Shown piece after piece: positions 1 through 8,228 of a DNA stretch of 64,000 nucleotides. The notes beneath the pieces are model-generated. The model made no database searches, had not been told where the DNA came from, and saw only the letters and a program-made list of their open reading frames with translations. Position 1 is the stretch's first letter, and every line of letters begins with the position of its first letter. The DNA is from Porphyra umbilicalis (taxonomy: Eukaryota > Rhodophyta > Bangiophyceae > Bangiales > Bangiaceae). The stretch is taken from NCBI GenBank assembly GCA_002049455.2, contig KV918865.1, forward strand, positions 62,001 to 126,000, written 5' to 3'. Made by a program: the position numbers and the translations under genes.

Positions 1-543
1 CGGTGTAGTAGATGATGCGCTTAGCTGCACGGTACTCGCGCATTTTCTTGATGAAGTTCTCCCGCTGCGCGATGATTGTTGTCTTCTCGCGCGCCACATC
101 GTAATGATTAGGCCCAACGGTAAACTTAAATCCCAGGTCCGTCATGGCCCACTGAAGGGTAGCTCTGGACCACGTGTAGGTGGAAAATCTCCACTCCAGC
201 CAGCTACCACGCTTGCGACCTTGAGATATTCCAGAGTACTGTCCAATGTGGGTACAGATTTCTCTTCATATTGCTTGTACACGGCCTCCCGCACGCGGGC
301 CAACTCGGTCGCGGGGATGCGTCGCTTAGTCGCACGGCGCTCGCGCTTACCCAACCGCGGCCGGGTCGCCGCGTACCCCTCCTCGGCAATGCGCACCACA
401 GAGCGCGCCGACAACCCCGCCGCCCGCGCCGTGCGCTCCACATGCTGCATGGGCAGTTCTGTGCGCCCGGTGTCGCGCTCGGCCTCGAAAATGCCCCTCA
501 TGTGACGCACAATCTCTACCACCTCGACCGGAATCCGGCGCAT
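1..543 (-). pseudogene. Tc1/mariner-type transposase, 5' part, frameshifted
   Basis: This is the N-terminal half of a transposase of the same family as the complete copy at 2621-4018. It matches that copy block by block: a helix-turn-helix-like N-terminus, then a basic RVREAVY-like helix, then the segment leading to YDVARE. The frame is open from the ATG at 541-543 down to about position 190. There the homology moves to another frame (residues STYTWSRATLQWAM, then GPNHYDVARE), so a frameshift lies near 175-190. The reading runs into the window edge at IIYYT, just before the first catalytic Asp. It is therefore truncated by the window and already broken within it. No terminal inverted repeat was found for this copy. 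Confidence 0.75.
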
Positions 544-1316
544 CGCGCGCACGATGCTACGGGGCAATTGCGCGGCCGTATCTGTCGAAGACAATCTGAC
601 CCGCCGGGCGTGCGGATGGGTGCAGAGGAGGGTCGCAGTGGTCCACACGCTGCCCCACGAGAGCGACCGCGAAAGGTGGGTAGGAGGCACGACGGCACCG
701 GTGGGGGTGGGGTGGGGGGCAGGTGTGCGACGGCGCTTCAGCCACGCACGGTGCCCTTCCAGGACAGCCCTGGCTTAAATTTGGGCGTTCCCGTGCACGG
801 GCGCTCATTGGCTGCTGACGAAGCGCGCGCGCGCGCAAGCCGATTGACTGCCGAGTGTCATGGAATCGGATCAAAAAAGGCGCGCCAGAGATCGCACTTT
901 TGGATGAGCGAATTTTAAAGTAGCCTCCAACTGTCACGGGACCGCTGCAAGAAACTGTTACGCTTCTTCTCGACATACTCTTTACGGACGTCTATATTTG
1001 GCCAGTGGGATGGGAGCGCTGCGCAGAATAGTGCAATCGAATGCACGAGGTATGGGAACATGGGACATATGCGAGAAACGGTGCTGTGACCTCGTCCGGA
1101 TCGCCCAGCGTGCCGGAAGGCCTGAAAACAAAGCGTCTGAGCCGTATCTTTCCGATATGGGTGTGCCGTTGAAGGGCTTCCTATCGAAGAACACGCACCA
1201 TTTCTTGCAGAAAAAAGGTTTAGGGGGTCTCTATCCTCCGTGTGAAGACCACTTGTCGTATGCGGTCGTAGCGGCGGAGTTCTGGTCTCTTCGAAAAAAG
1301 TGCGGTTCTCAGAGGA
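544..1316. other. no gene recognised
   Basis: This stretch lies between the mariner-type fragment and the 3' end of the next minus-strand gene. It contains GC-rich DNA up to about 840 and then more AT-rich sequence. Short open frames occur on both strands but none resembles a known protein. It probably holds the outer end of the fragmentary mariner-type element, but I could not identify the inverted repeat. Confidence 0.4.
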
Positions 1317-2049
1317 CTAATAGAGTGAGACGGACTTTAGGTACGACCGGCAGAAGGACTCTTCCTTAAGCCACATCTTTGCCTTCTTCTTGCCCAGCTT
1401 TGAGGGTTAAAGCCAACCTTCGACCAGTAGCCCACCAGCGCATACTTCTTCGGGTCGTACACCAGGTGCGGGATGACGACCTTAGGAGGCTTGAGGGGTC
1501 GCTTCTTTTTCACTTGGCCGGGCTTGTTTCGAACCGGGAAAAGGCGCGGCGTCAGCAAGTAGTCTGACGCCTCTTGCGTCGTGATATCGCGCATCCTGAC
1601 CACAGTTGCAATGAGCAAGCTCCAAGCGCGGCTCAAGTTGAGCATCGAGTAGCGGCTGATGTTGGTCGTCCCCGTCGCGCGTCGTGCGTCCTCTCGGAAG
1701 TGCTGGCGGATCTCGTCGATCTCTTCCTCGTTCTTAGCCGCAATAATGAACGCGTTGTCACTCATCGGCTGCTCGTTCTCGGTCGAGAGCGCGTCGCCCC
1801 GCGCCGTCTGCATAGTGGAGCGCGCGATGACCGTGTCGTTAAGGGTGACCACCGCCTGCGCCGTGGCCTCGTACCCCTTTCCTTGAGTGTCCACCTTGCC
1901 GGCAAGTCGAGAGAGAGAGGCGCCAAGGTCTTTGACGTCCTCGGTGCACTGGCCGACCTCGTCGACGATCAGGCGGATGACGTCCGTCATGACATTCTTC
2001 ATGTCCTCGATTGAAACTCCGGCCATTGGCTGGTGGTGGGTGCCACCAC
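1317..2049 (-). pseudogene. unidentified gene, 3' portion (split by mariner insertion)
   Basis: This is about 235 codons of natural-looking protein rich in coiled-coil-type heptads (SIEDMKNVMTDVIRL, then acidic and alanine segments) and ending in a basic tail. I do not recognise the family. The frame enters directly from the TA target site of the mariner-type element at 2050-2051. The same frame continues on the other side of the element at 4678, where PPPT joins SGGTHHQ. Near the end the open frame stops at 1337-1339. A one-base shift near 1398 gives a more protein-like lysine-rich tail (KKKAKMWLKEESF) ending at TAG 1317-1319, so a one-base deletion is likely. This is probably a dead fragment of the gene that starts at 6513. 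Confidence 0.55.
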
Positions 2050-2051
2050 TA

Positions 2052-2075
2052 AAGGTCCATCCCATATAGCTAGAC
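2052..2075 (+). repeat. left terminal inverted repeat of mariner-type element
   Basis: This 24-bp repeat begins AAGGTCCATCCC and ends AGCTAGAC. It is the exact reverse complement of 4652-4675, and the TA target duplication lies immediately outside. Confidence 0.92.
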
Positions 2076-2620
2076 ATATAAGAAAAAAAACCGCACGAGA
2101 CGGGCGGCTGTCGGATGGGGACGAGGCTTTGTACGCGAGGTCAGCAGTGAGCTACGGCTCAGCTCTAAAAACATCAGGCACAAAACGCTTGTTTTGCACC
2201 GGAGGTGTCGAGAGGAAGAGACAAGGTGCCTGTCTGCACCGCCATGGACGCCAATGCTGTGTCTCCAGTCCGATTGTCCCTCTGGCCCTAATCGAACTAA
2301 TTCCGACATCGGCAGGACGGGGTCCACAAAGATATATGTTGCCGCGGAATAAGGCGATTTCTGTGGTTTAAATCCGTCTGCATGGGTCAATGGAAAGCGT
2401 GACTTAGAAGATTGCACACACACACAGCTGTGCACGGCCCTGACCGCATCCACACACTCCCGAGTGTTCGCCCACCACAAAGGCCACCTACGTGTGCCAG
2501 CCTCCTGGTCGCACCAAGAGAACAGGAAAAAACAAGAAAAAACACGCACGTGCAGCAAGCAGAGCACACGTTACTCCTCCATGTGGGAGCTGGCGTCGCT
2601 CTCCTCATCAGACGAGCTAC

Positions 2621-4018
2621 TCATACCCTCCCCCCCCCGGACTCCACCTCCAGCTGCTCTTCCCCAAACGCTGCTTCCACCGCCGCGCTCACCTCGCCCA
2701 CCGCCCGATTGGTGTCCTCCATCTTGATAGCATGCAGCTCGTACTTGAGCCACTCCTGGGCGGTAATCTTGCCAAACTGCTGCGCCACCAGCGTCTTCAA
2801 AGTCGTCAGCGTCAAGTCGATGTTGGCCCGCTTGAGCGCCATCTTCACGGTGCCCCAGACCATTTCGATAGGGTTGAGCTCAGGGTGGGCCACTGGTGAG
2901 ATAAGGATTGATATCCCAAAGTCTTTCGCCCGGTCTTCGACCAGGTACCTGGGGCCGGGGCGATTCTTGGCCGCTTGTTCGAGCAACTCCTTTTTGACCT
3001 CGTCCTTCTCCCACTGGGTGCCCTCCCACTCCTCTGGCACGCAGTCGTGAGCCCTGAGCCACGCCACCACCTCCGCCTTGCGCATTTTTGTGTTGGCGGG
3101 GCGCGTGCTCTCGGTGCGTACGAGGTGATACGGGGCGCTGTCAATCATCAAGACGCCGCCGTGCGTCTTGGGAAAGACGTCGTCTTTCAACCACTCCAGC
3201 CAGCGGTCAGAGTTCATCTCATAGTGGTAGTCCCCGGTTTTTTTCTTGCCTATGAAGACGAGGCTGGCGCCGTCCACCAGGCCCGTCTCGCGAGAGCCCA
3301 CGTGGGCAATAATAATCCTGCCGCCCTTGCCCGACGGCACCTTGATCCTTGAATTCAGCGTCCCGTCGTTCCAGCTCCGGTACACCGACATGTTCTTATT
3401 GGCCCATGTTTCGTCCGTGTAGTATATCGTGCGCCCCGCCCGACGGTCCTGCCGCACCGTGTCGATGTAGTTGGTTCTCTGGGCCTTAATGGCAGGGTCC
3501 TCGCGCGCCACGTCGTATTGCGTGGGCCCTCGAGAAAAGCAGAAGCCCGCCTCCTGCATAGCAACGGCCAGCTTGGTGCGCGTCCACACAAAGGAAGACG
3601 CGGAGCCGATGCCCGTCGCGCTGTGCACCAAGTTGGCCGTTTTGAGGCACTCCAGCGTGGTTTCCAAAGAGGGGAGAGAGCGGTTGCGGTACTGAGAGTA
3701 CACCGCCTCACGCACACGGACTCTCTCGGCGTCGGGAATCCGCGGGATGCGCTCACGCCTCTCTCGCTCCCCCGACTCGGGCAGTCCATCAAAAAAGTCT
3801 TCAGAGCGCACTCGGCTCACCGTGCTCAGGCTCACACCGGTGGCCCACGCCGCACGCTGCACGGGGTTGCGCAACCCACGGGATCGTCCCGCCGTCCGCT
3901 CTCCAACAAAAAAGCGGTGGATGTTACGCAAAATGGTGGCGCTGTCCGTCGTCAGTCGGAAAAACTGCCGACGCCGAGGTGACCCCGTGGCGGGGACCAC
4001 CCCGGCAGATGACGACAT
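2621..4018 (-). CDS. Tc1/mariner-type transposase (DD91E)
   Basis: This is an RNase H-fold DDE transposase that would cut and paste its own element at TA sites. I start it at ATG 4018 (MSSSAGVV), because the frame upstream of this has no ATG. The product is about 465 residues. The N-terminal ~120 residues are basic and helix-turn-helix-like. The catalytic residues I assign are D202 in YYTDETW, D293 in MIDSAPYH and E385 in ELNPIEMVW. The D-to-E spacing is 91 residues rather than the usual 34-39. The extra segment includes a short helical stretch (KAEVVAWLRAHD) like the insertion found in a widespread animal and protist subfamily whose C-terminal motif is LNPIE. The frame is free of stops. A related broken copy lies at 1-543. 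Confidence 0.88.
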   Translation of the reverse strand: MSSSAGVVPATGSPRRRQFFRLTTDSATILRNIHRFFVGERTAGRSRGLRNPVQRAAWATGVSLSTVSRVRSEDFFDGLPESGERERRERIPRIPDAERVRVREAVYSQYRNRSLPSLETTLECLKTANLVHSATGIGSASSFVWTRTKLAVAMQEAGFCFSRGPTQYDVAREDPAIKAQRTNYIDTVRQDRRAGRTIYYTDETWANKNMSVYRSWNDGTLNSRIKVPSGKGGRIIIAHVGSRETGLVDGASLVFIGKKKTGDYHYEMNSDRWLEWLKDDVFPKTHGGVLMIDSAPYHLVRTESTRPANTKMRKAEVVAWLRAHDCVPEEWEGTQWEKDEVKKELLEQAAKNRPGPRYLVEDRAKDFGISILISPVAHPELNPIEMVWGTVKMALKRANIDLTLTTLKTLVAQQFGKITAQEWLKYELHAIKMEDTNRAVGEVSAAVEAAFGEEQLEVESGGGRV

Positions 4019-4651
4019 GACAGGCAAACCGTCAGGTGGAGCAAAAAACCGAGGCCGGTGGGGGTGGGGGGAGGGTGCAGGGTGTGCGGCGCGTGCGGCG
4101 GGCACGGTATGAGCGACGACTGCGTTGCGTGCAGAGTGTGCGGGGCGAGCCACGTGCCGCCAAGAGCGGCCGTGGACAACTGGTACAGTGACGCTTCACT
4201 TATTAGGAAGAGCTTGAAAACAAATTAAATCGGCAAAAAAGAAATTAAGAGTAGCATCCATGGCAGAGAATGCCCCTCTTCCTCTTGCAACAGCAGAGAA
4301 GAGGCGCTACAAGACACCTCCTTCTCCGGCCATTTGCGGCAGCGCCGTAGGTCCTTTTTTGAGGGAGAAAGCACAAACATGTCGCCTGTACACCATGTAC
4401 ACGTTCTGGAACGTGGCCACGTCGCGACCTTATGCTGCACGAACTCACGGGCGTTTTTTGTACTTGACGTCCGTTTATTTTCTTTTCTCGATCGCAGTGT
4501 ACTCTTTTCTGCCATCAAGATGCACGTCAGACAGATGATTTCTTCACAGATAATGAATGCTGCTGAGTACTGTGCCCTTAAAAAACACTGCTTCTTGGGT
4601 GGTGCAGCCGTTCGCTGGTGCGGCGGACTCAAAGTGGGGTGTCTCCCATCA

Positions 4652-4675
4652 GTCTAGCTATATGGGATGGACCTT
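4652..4675 (-). repeat. right terminal inverted repeat of mariner-type element
   Basis: This 24-bp repeat is the exact reverse complement of 2052-2075 and is followed by the TA duplication at 4676-4677. Confidence 0.92.
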
Positions 4676-4677
4676 TA

Positions 4678-4830
4678 GTCGGCGGCGGCGCCATAGAGAT
4701 CCCAATAACCACCTCCGCACCACCTCCTTCCGCGCTCGGATTCGTCGTCTCTCCTCGATCGGAGTTACTTTTGGCTGCACCACTGCCGCCCTTAGGTCCC
4801 CCTTTTTTTGTTGGCGCCAGTGCACAAGGC
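4678..4830 (-). pseudogene. unidentified gene, internal portion upstream of mariner insertion
   Basis: The minus-strand frame here reads a lysine/glycine stretch (PTKKGGPKGG), then SNSDRGETTNPSAEGGG, then VVIGISMAPPPT up to the TA target site of the mariner-type element. It continues in the same frame at 2049. Taken together, the two sides make one gene. The frame remains open further upstream to about 5294, but that part is low-complexity proline and arginine and I would not call it coding. A splice from the exon ending near 5611 is possible. The function is unknown. Confidence 0.4.
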
Positions 4831-5610
4831 GGACCGGGCGCTGGACGCGGGGGGGTCGGACGGACAGGCGGGGGCGCGGGCGGACGTGGCGCCGGGGGCG
4901 GCCGCCACGGCCGCGGCCCAATGCTGAGCGATGGCGCCCCCGCGCTGGCCGCGCGGGTGGTTGCGTGGCCGGGTGCGCCGCGCCCGCCACCGTGGCATGA
5001 CCCAGTGGAAGCGCCGCTGCTTCGGCACGCGCGACTTACGCGGGCACGCCAAATGATTGGCCACGGGTGATCCAAATAATGGCACCTCGGCGAATCATTG
5101 GTCGACACGACCGGTGACGGTGGATACGAGTGAATTGCAACACTGGAGGGCGTCGGGGCGGAGCCGCACACTGGCGCACGTGGAGCAAGGGGCGCGATGG
5201 CGCGGGTGCGCCGCAGCGGGCAAGGCGGCGCGTGCCCGGCGGGGCACGCGGGAGAGGGATGTGTCGGAGCGGGTGCGATGGCGCGGGTAAGCACGCGGGA
5301 AAGGCGTGCGTCAGACCGGGCGCGGGTGCGCGGGGGAGCACGCGGGGAGGGCGTGCGCGGGCACGGGTGTGCGGGGGGGGGGAGCTGTGTGCGCCGGCGG
5401 GGGACTGGCGCGCCGGGGGACGGTGCGAGCAGCGCCGGGTTATGAGGGGCGTGGGGGGAGGCGAGTTAGCCCAACACGCTCGGTAGAGACTTTGGCTTCC
5501 CACATCCGACCAGCTGACGAGCGGGGCGGACGGACGACGACGCGGCGGAGTGCGCGCGTGTGATACTCTCTCACAACATTTTTGGTGCTCCGCTTGGCGC
5601 TGGCTGGCGG

Positions 5611-6513
5611 CTAGCAGTGAGACGCACGCGGTGCAGCCTCTAACGAAGGGGCCGGAAACAAGAAAGGCGCATCCGCCGTAGAGCACGAAGCCGGTGCCGT
5701 CGTCGTGGCCCGAGGAGTCGGGGGGGGAGGAAGGTCCGCCGCAGATGGCGTGCCCGCGGCCAACGAGTGGTGGGACACCATGGCGAGAGAGTGACCATTG
5801 CCAGGCGCCGCGCCCGCGACGTTGTAGCCCGTCGTTGAGTCCCCTATCGCGCCGGTGCCGACCATTGGCACCATCTCGTGCAGGTTGTAGATTGACGTGG
5901 GCGGGCGTGACGCACGTGGTGCAAGCATGGCCGGGGTGCTCAGCTGCACAGGGGATATCTCGTCAAGTTCCTGCGTCTCAAAAGCGCTGGCACCCACGCC
6001 GCTCACGTGGCCGTCACACGAGGGGAGCACAGACGTCAAGGGACCTAGGGGTACGCTCCCAGGCTGATAAACAGCGGCATTGGCCAAAAACACAGCGTGT
6101 GCCTCGGCCTCGTCTCGGGCGCGCATTTGCGTCTGCGCCGGTGTCGCCACGTCAAACGGCGAGAGCGCCGCTGACTGCACCACCTCGGCGTTACCGATGG
6201 TCGACTGCTGCACTTGAGCGCTGGCAGCGGCGGCGGCGGCGGCGGCGGAGGCGGCGGCGGCGGAGGCGGAGGGGGCGGCCGCGACCACGCCGGCGGCCGA
6301 CGGTGGCGGCGGCGGCACGTGGGCCTCCTCGTGCGCCGCAGAAAGACCTTGTGCATCAGCAGCGGCCTGGGCGGCATGCTGCGCCTTCGTGTCATTGGCT
6401 GAGAGCATCGCATAATCTTGAAGGAGCTGCCTCGTAGAAACCTTCATACGAGGGGCACGGCTGTGCCGCCGCGGAAGGCTGCTCGTAGCCTTGCGCTTCG
6501 GACCGCCAGCCAT
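5611..6513 (-). CDS. unidentified protein, probable first exon
   Basis: The frame starts at ATG 6513 (MAGGPKRKATSS) and gives about 300 residues. It has a basic, nuclear-localisation-like N-terminus (KRKAT, RRHSRAPR), a short helix (STRQLLQDYAMLS), a run of alanines encoded by GCC repeats near 6230-6290, and a serine/proline-rich remainder. I do not recognise it. A TATA box lies 150 nt upstream on the same strand, which supports the start. It may be the 5' exon of the gene whose later parts lie at 4678-4830 and 1317-2049. All are on the same strand and in order, but no splice junction is certain. The poly-alanine tract is prone to length change. Confidence 0.4.
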   Translation of the reverse strand: MAGGPKRKATSSLPRRHSRAPRMKVSTRQLLQDYAMLSANDTKAQHAAQAAADAQGLSAAHEEAHVPPPPPSAAGVVAAAPSASAAAASAAAAAAAASAQVQQSTIGNAEVVQSAALSPFDVATPAQTQMRARDEAEAHAVFLANAAVYQPGSVPLGPLTSVLPSCDGHVSGVGASAFETQELDEISPVQLSTPAMLAPRASRPPTSIYNLHEMVPMVGTGAIGDSTTGYNVAGAAPGNGHSLAMVSHHSLAAGTPSAADLPPPPTPRATTTAPASCSTADAPFLFPAPSLEAAPRASHC

Positions 6514-6662
6514 GCTAGCGAGGAAGAGGGGGAGGTGCAATAGGGTGGGGGCTGGGGGAGAGAGCGCTAGAGAAGGGCTCAATGGCGGTCCAAGGTGCAG
6601 GACAGAGTAGACGACAATGGCGGCGAGTGAACGCCGAGCGCCTCCCACACAGGTGCCTGCAG

Positions 6663-6669
6663 TTATATA
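6663..6669 (-). promoter_or_regulatory. TATA box for the minus-strand gene at 6513
   Basis: The minus strand reads GGGTATATAACTG. This is a good TATA match about 150 nt upstream of the ATG at 6513, and few TATA motifs occur in this GC-rich DNA. Confidence 0.45.
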
Positions 6670-8228
6670 CCCACGACATCACCACTACGCTTGCCACAGC
6701 ACCCCCCCTCGAACAGCATGCCCGCCGCACCACACGCTCGTGGGAGCCACACCCCACGTCAACCGTGCCGGCCGTGTACTTCCTCGTGAGCGCACACTGT
6801 CAAACACAGCCGTCGATGAACGCACGTGTCAGATCCCAAGAAGCAGTGGCTTGAGCAAGTGGAGAGGGACATTTCGGAGGTCGAGATCGCAGACCCCACG
6901 GGCGACCCGATAACAGAAACCCCAGAAGCACGATTGCAACCGCACTGTGCCTCCCAGGCGAGCGCGCTAACGCGTTGTCGTCGTGGGCGAGCGCACGGCA
7001 CGTCGCACTGCGGGACCAAACAATCGCCAGGTGGTGCACAACCAGTCGTTGGCCTCACCGTCGCGCTCTCGACTCACCTGGTCCAGGCAAACGGTTTGGC
7101 GTGACAGCCCGTGGCCACGAGCAGCGCTCTGCGGAAGTGGTGGAGGGCCTGGGCGAATGCGACAGCGCTGATAGCGGGCGCTCGCCGTCTTCACGGCGAG
7201 GCGGTACGAACAGCAGTCAGCCGTGCGCTCTGTAGCCGTGTGACGTTTGCGGACCCCTGAACAGTGACGTCAAGGCGGGGAATGCCGTGCGCGGATCCAA
7301 CGAGTCGGCACTCTGTGAATTCTTGCGCTGCCGTCCGTTCGTCAGAGCCAAATTTGGATGTAAACAATTTCTCCAAACAGGTTCTCATTGGCGGCCTGTA
7401 GGCGGGTTCGGGAGTACAAGACAACTTTGTGCTACTCAATTATAAGATTGCCTGCCGCAAATACGGTTCCGTCGACGGTCCGGGCACCGAGGTGAGCGCG
7501 CCTTTCCGGCAGACGGGTACGCTTTCGACTGCCGACAGCGCGTTCAAGAGCCGCGGCGAGAGCGGCGCGTCTCTCGAATGGGCAGGTCTTGATGCCTTTG
7601 CGGCCGTCGTCCAAGCACAGGAGTGCACGTCGCCTGCCCCGCGGCCCCGCCGCGGAGCAATCCAACTCAGCCAGCCCATCGCTGGATGCTGATTCGACGA
7701 CTTGTTTCGACGTGGCGGTCCATCAACCGCGTGGTGCAGTACTAGGCGCAGGGCCGCCCCGACACCGGCGGCTGGAGCTTCACTGGCCCCGCCAATGGGG
7801 TGCTCAGAGGGTAGAATTGATTTGCCCCCCTCGACCGTGGAAGGTTCTTAGCGGTACTGTCGCAGCAGCTCTTCGTGGCCTGGGGCAGGAAGGGCTGTTT
7901 CGCAGAATAGAGGCTGTGGGAGAAGGTCCAGGCCTAGAGAAAGACGCGCGTGCGTGCCTTTGCGTCGGAGCGCCACGCGGCGTTTTGGGGCCTGCTTGTT
8001 GTTCGGGTGCGCGTGCAAGTGCCTTGTGGCGTCCGTCGCCTCGAGCACGTACCGTGGAGGTCACTCCGAGGTCACTCCCTCCCTTCATGATGGTAGGTCT
8101 CAACGGTCTGCCTACTGCATGATGTGCTGCGCAAGACGGGAAGAGCATGGGGTGTTTAACGCAGCTCCTCCAGCTCCTTGTTCTGATACTGACTGGCTTC
8201 TCATTGCTTCAGACTCCGTGTTTCGCGC
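6670..8228. other. no gene recognised between divergent genes
   Basis: This interval separates the minus-strand gene starting at 6513 from the plus-strand Plavaka-like gene. It has only short, unconvincing open frames. It should contain the promoter and the 5' end of the Plavaka-like element. A possible splice acceptor (TTGCTTCAG) ends near 8211, just before the zinc-finger-encoding frame. Confidence 0.35.

Larger units (their letters stand above)
2052..4675 (-). mobile_element. complete Tc1/mariner-type DNA transposon with TA target duplication
   Basis: The element is 2,624 bp. It is bounded by perfect 24-bp inverted repeats (2052-2075 and 4652-4675), each starting AAGGTCCATCCC at the outer end, and flanked by TA dinucleotides at 2050-2051 and 4676-4677. 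The TA duplication is the hallmark of the IS630/Tc1/mariner superfamily. It carries one gene, the transposase at 2621-4018 on the minus strand. The internal end at 2076-2100 has a run of eight A residues. The element interrupts an open frame, and removing it with one TA restores that frame. Identical inverted repeats and an open transposase suggest a young, possibly active copy. Confidence 0.92.

Noticed and set aside
271..918. Plus-strand open frame over the mariner-type fragment
   Set aside because: It is antisense to a recognisable transposase, and its Arg/Ala/Pro composition is that of a GC-rich shadow.
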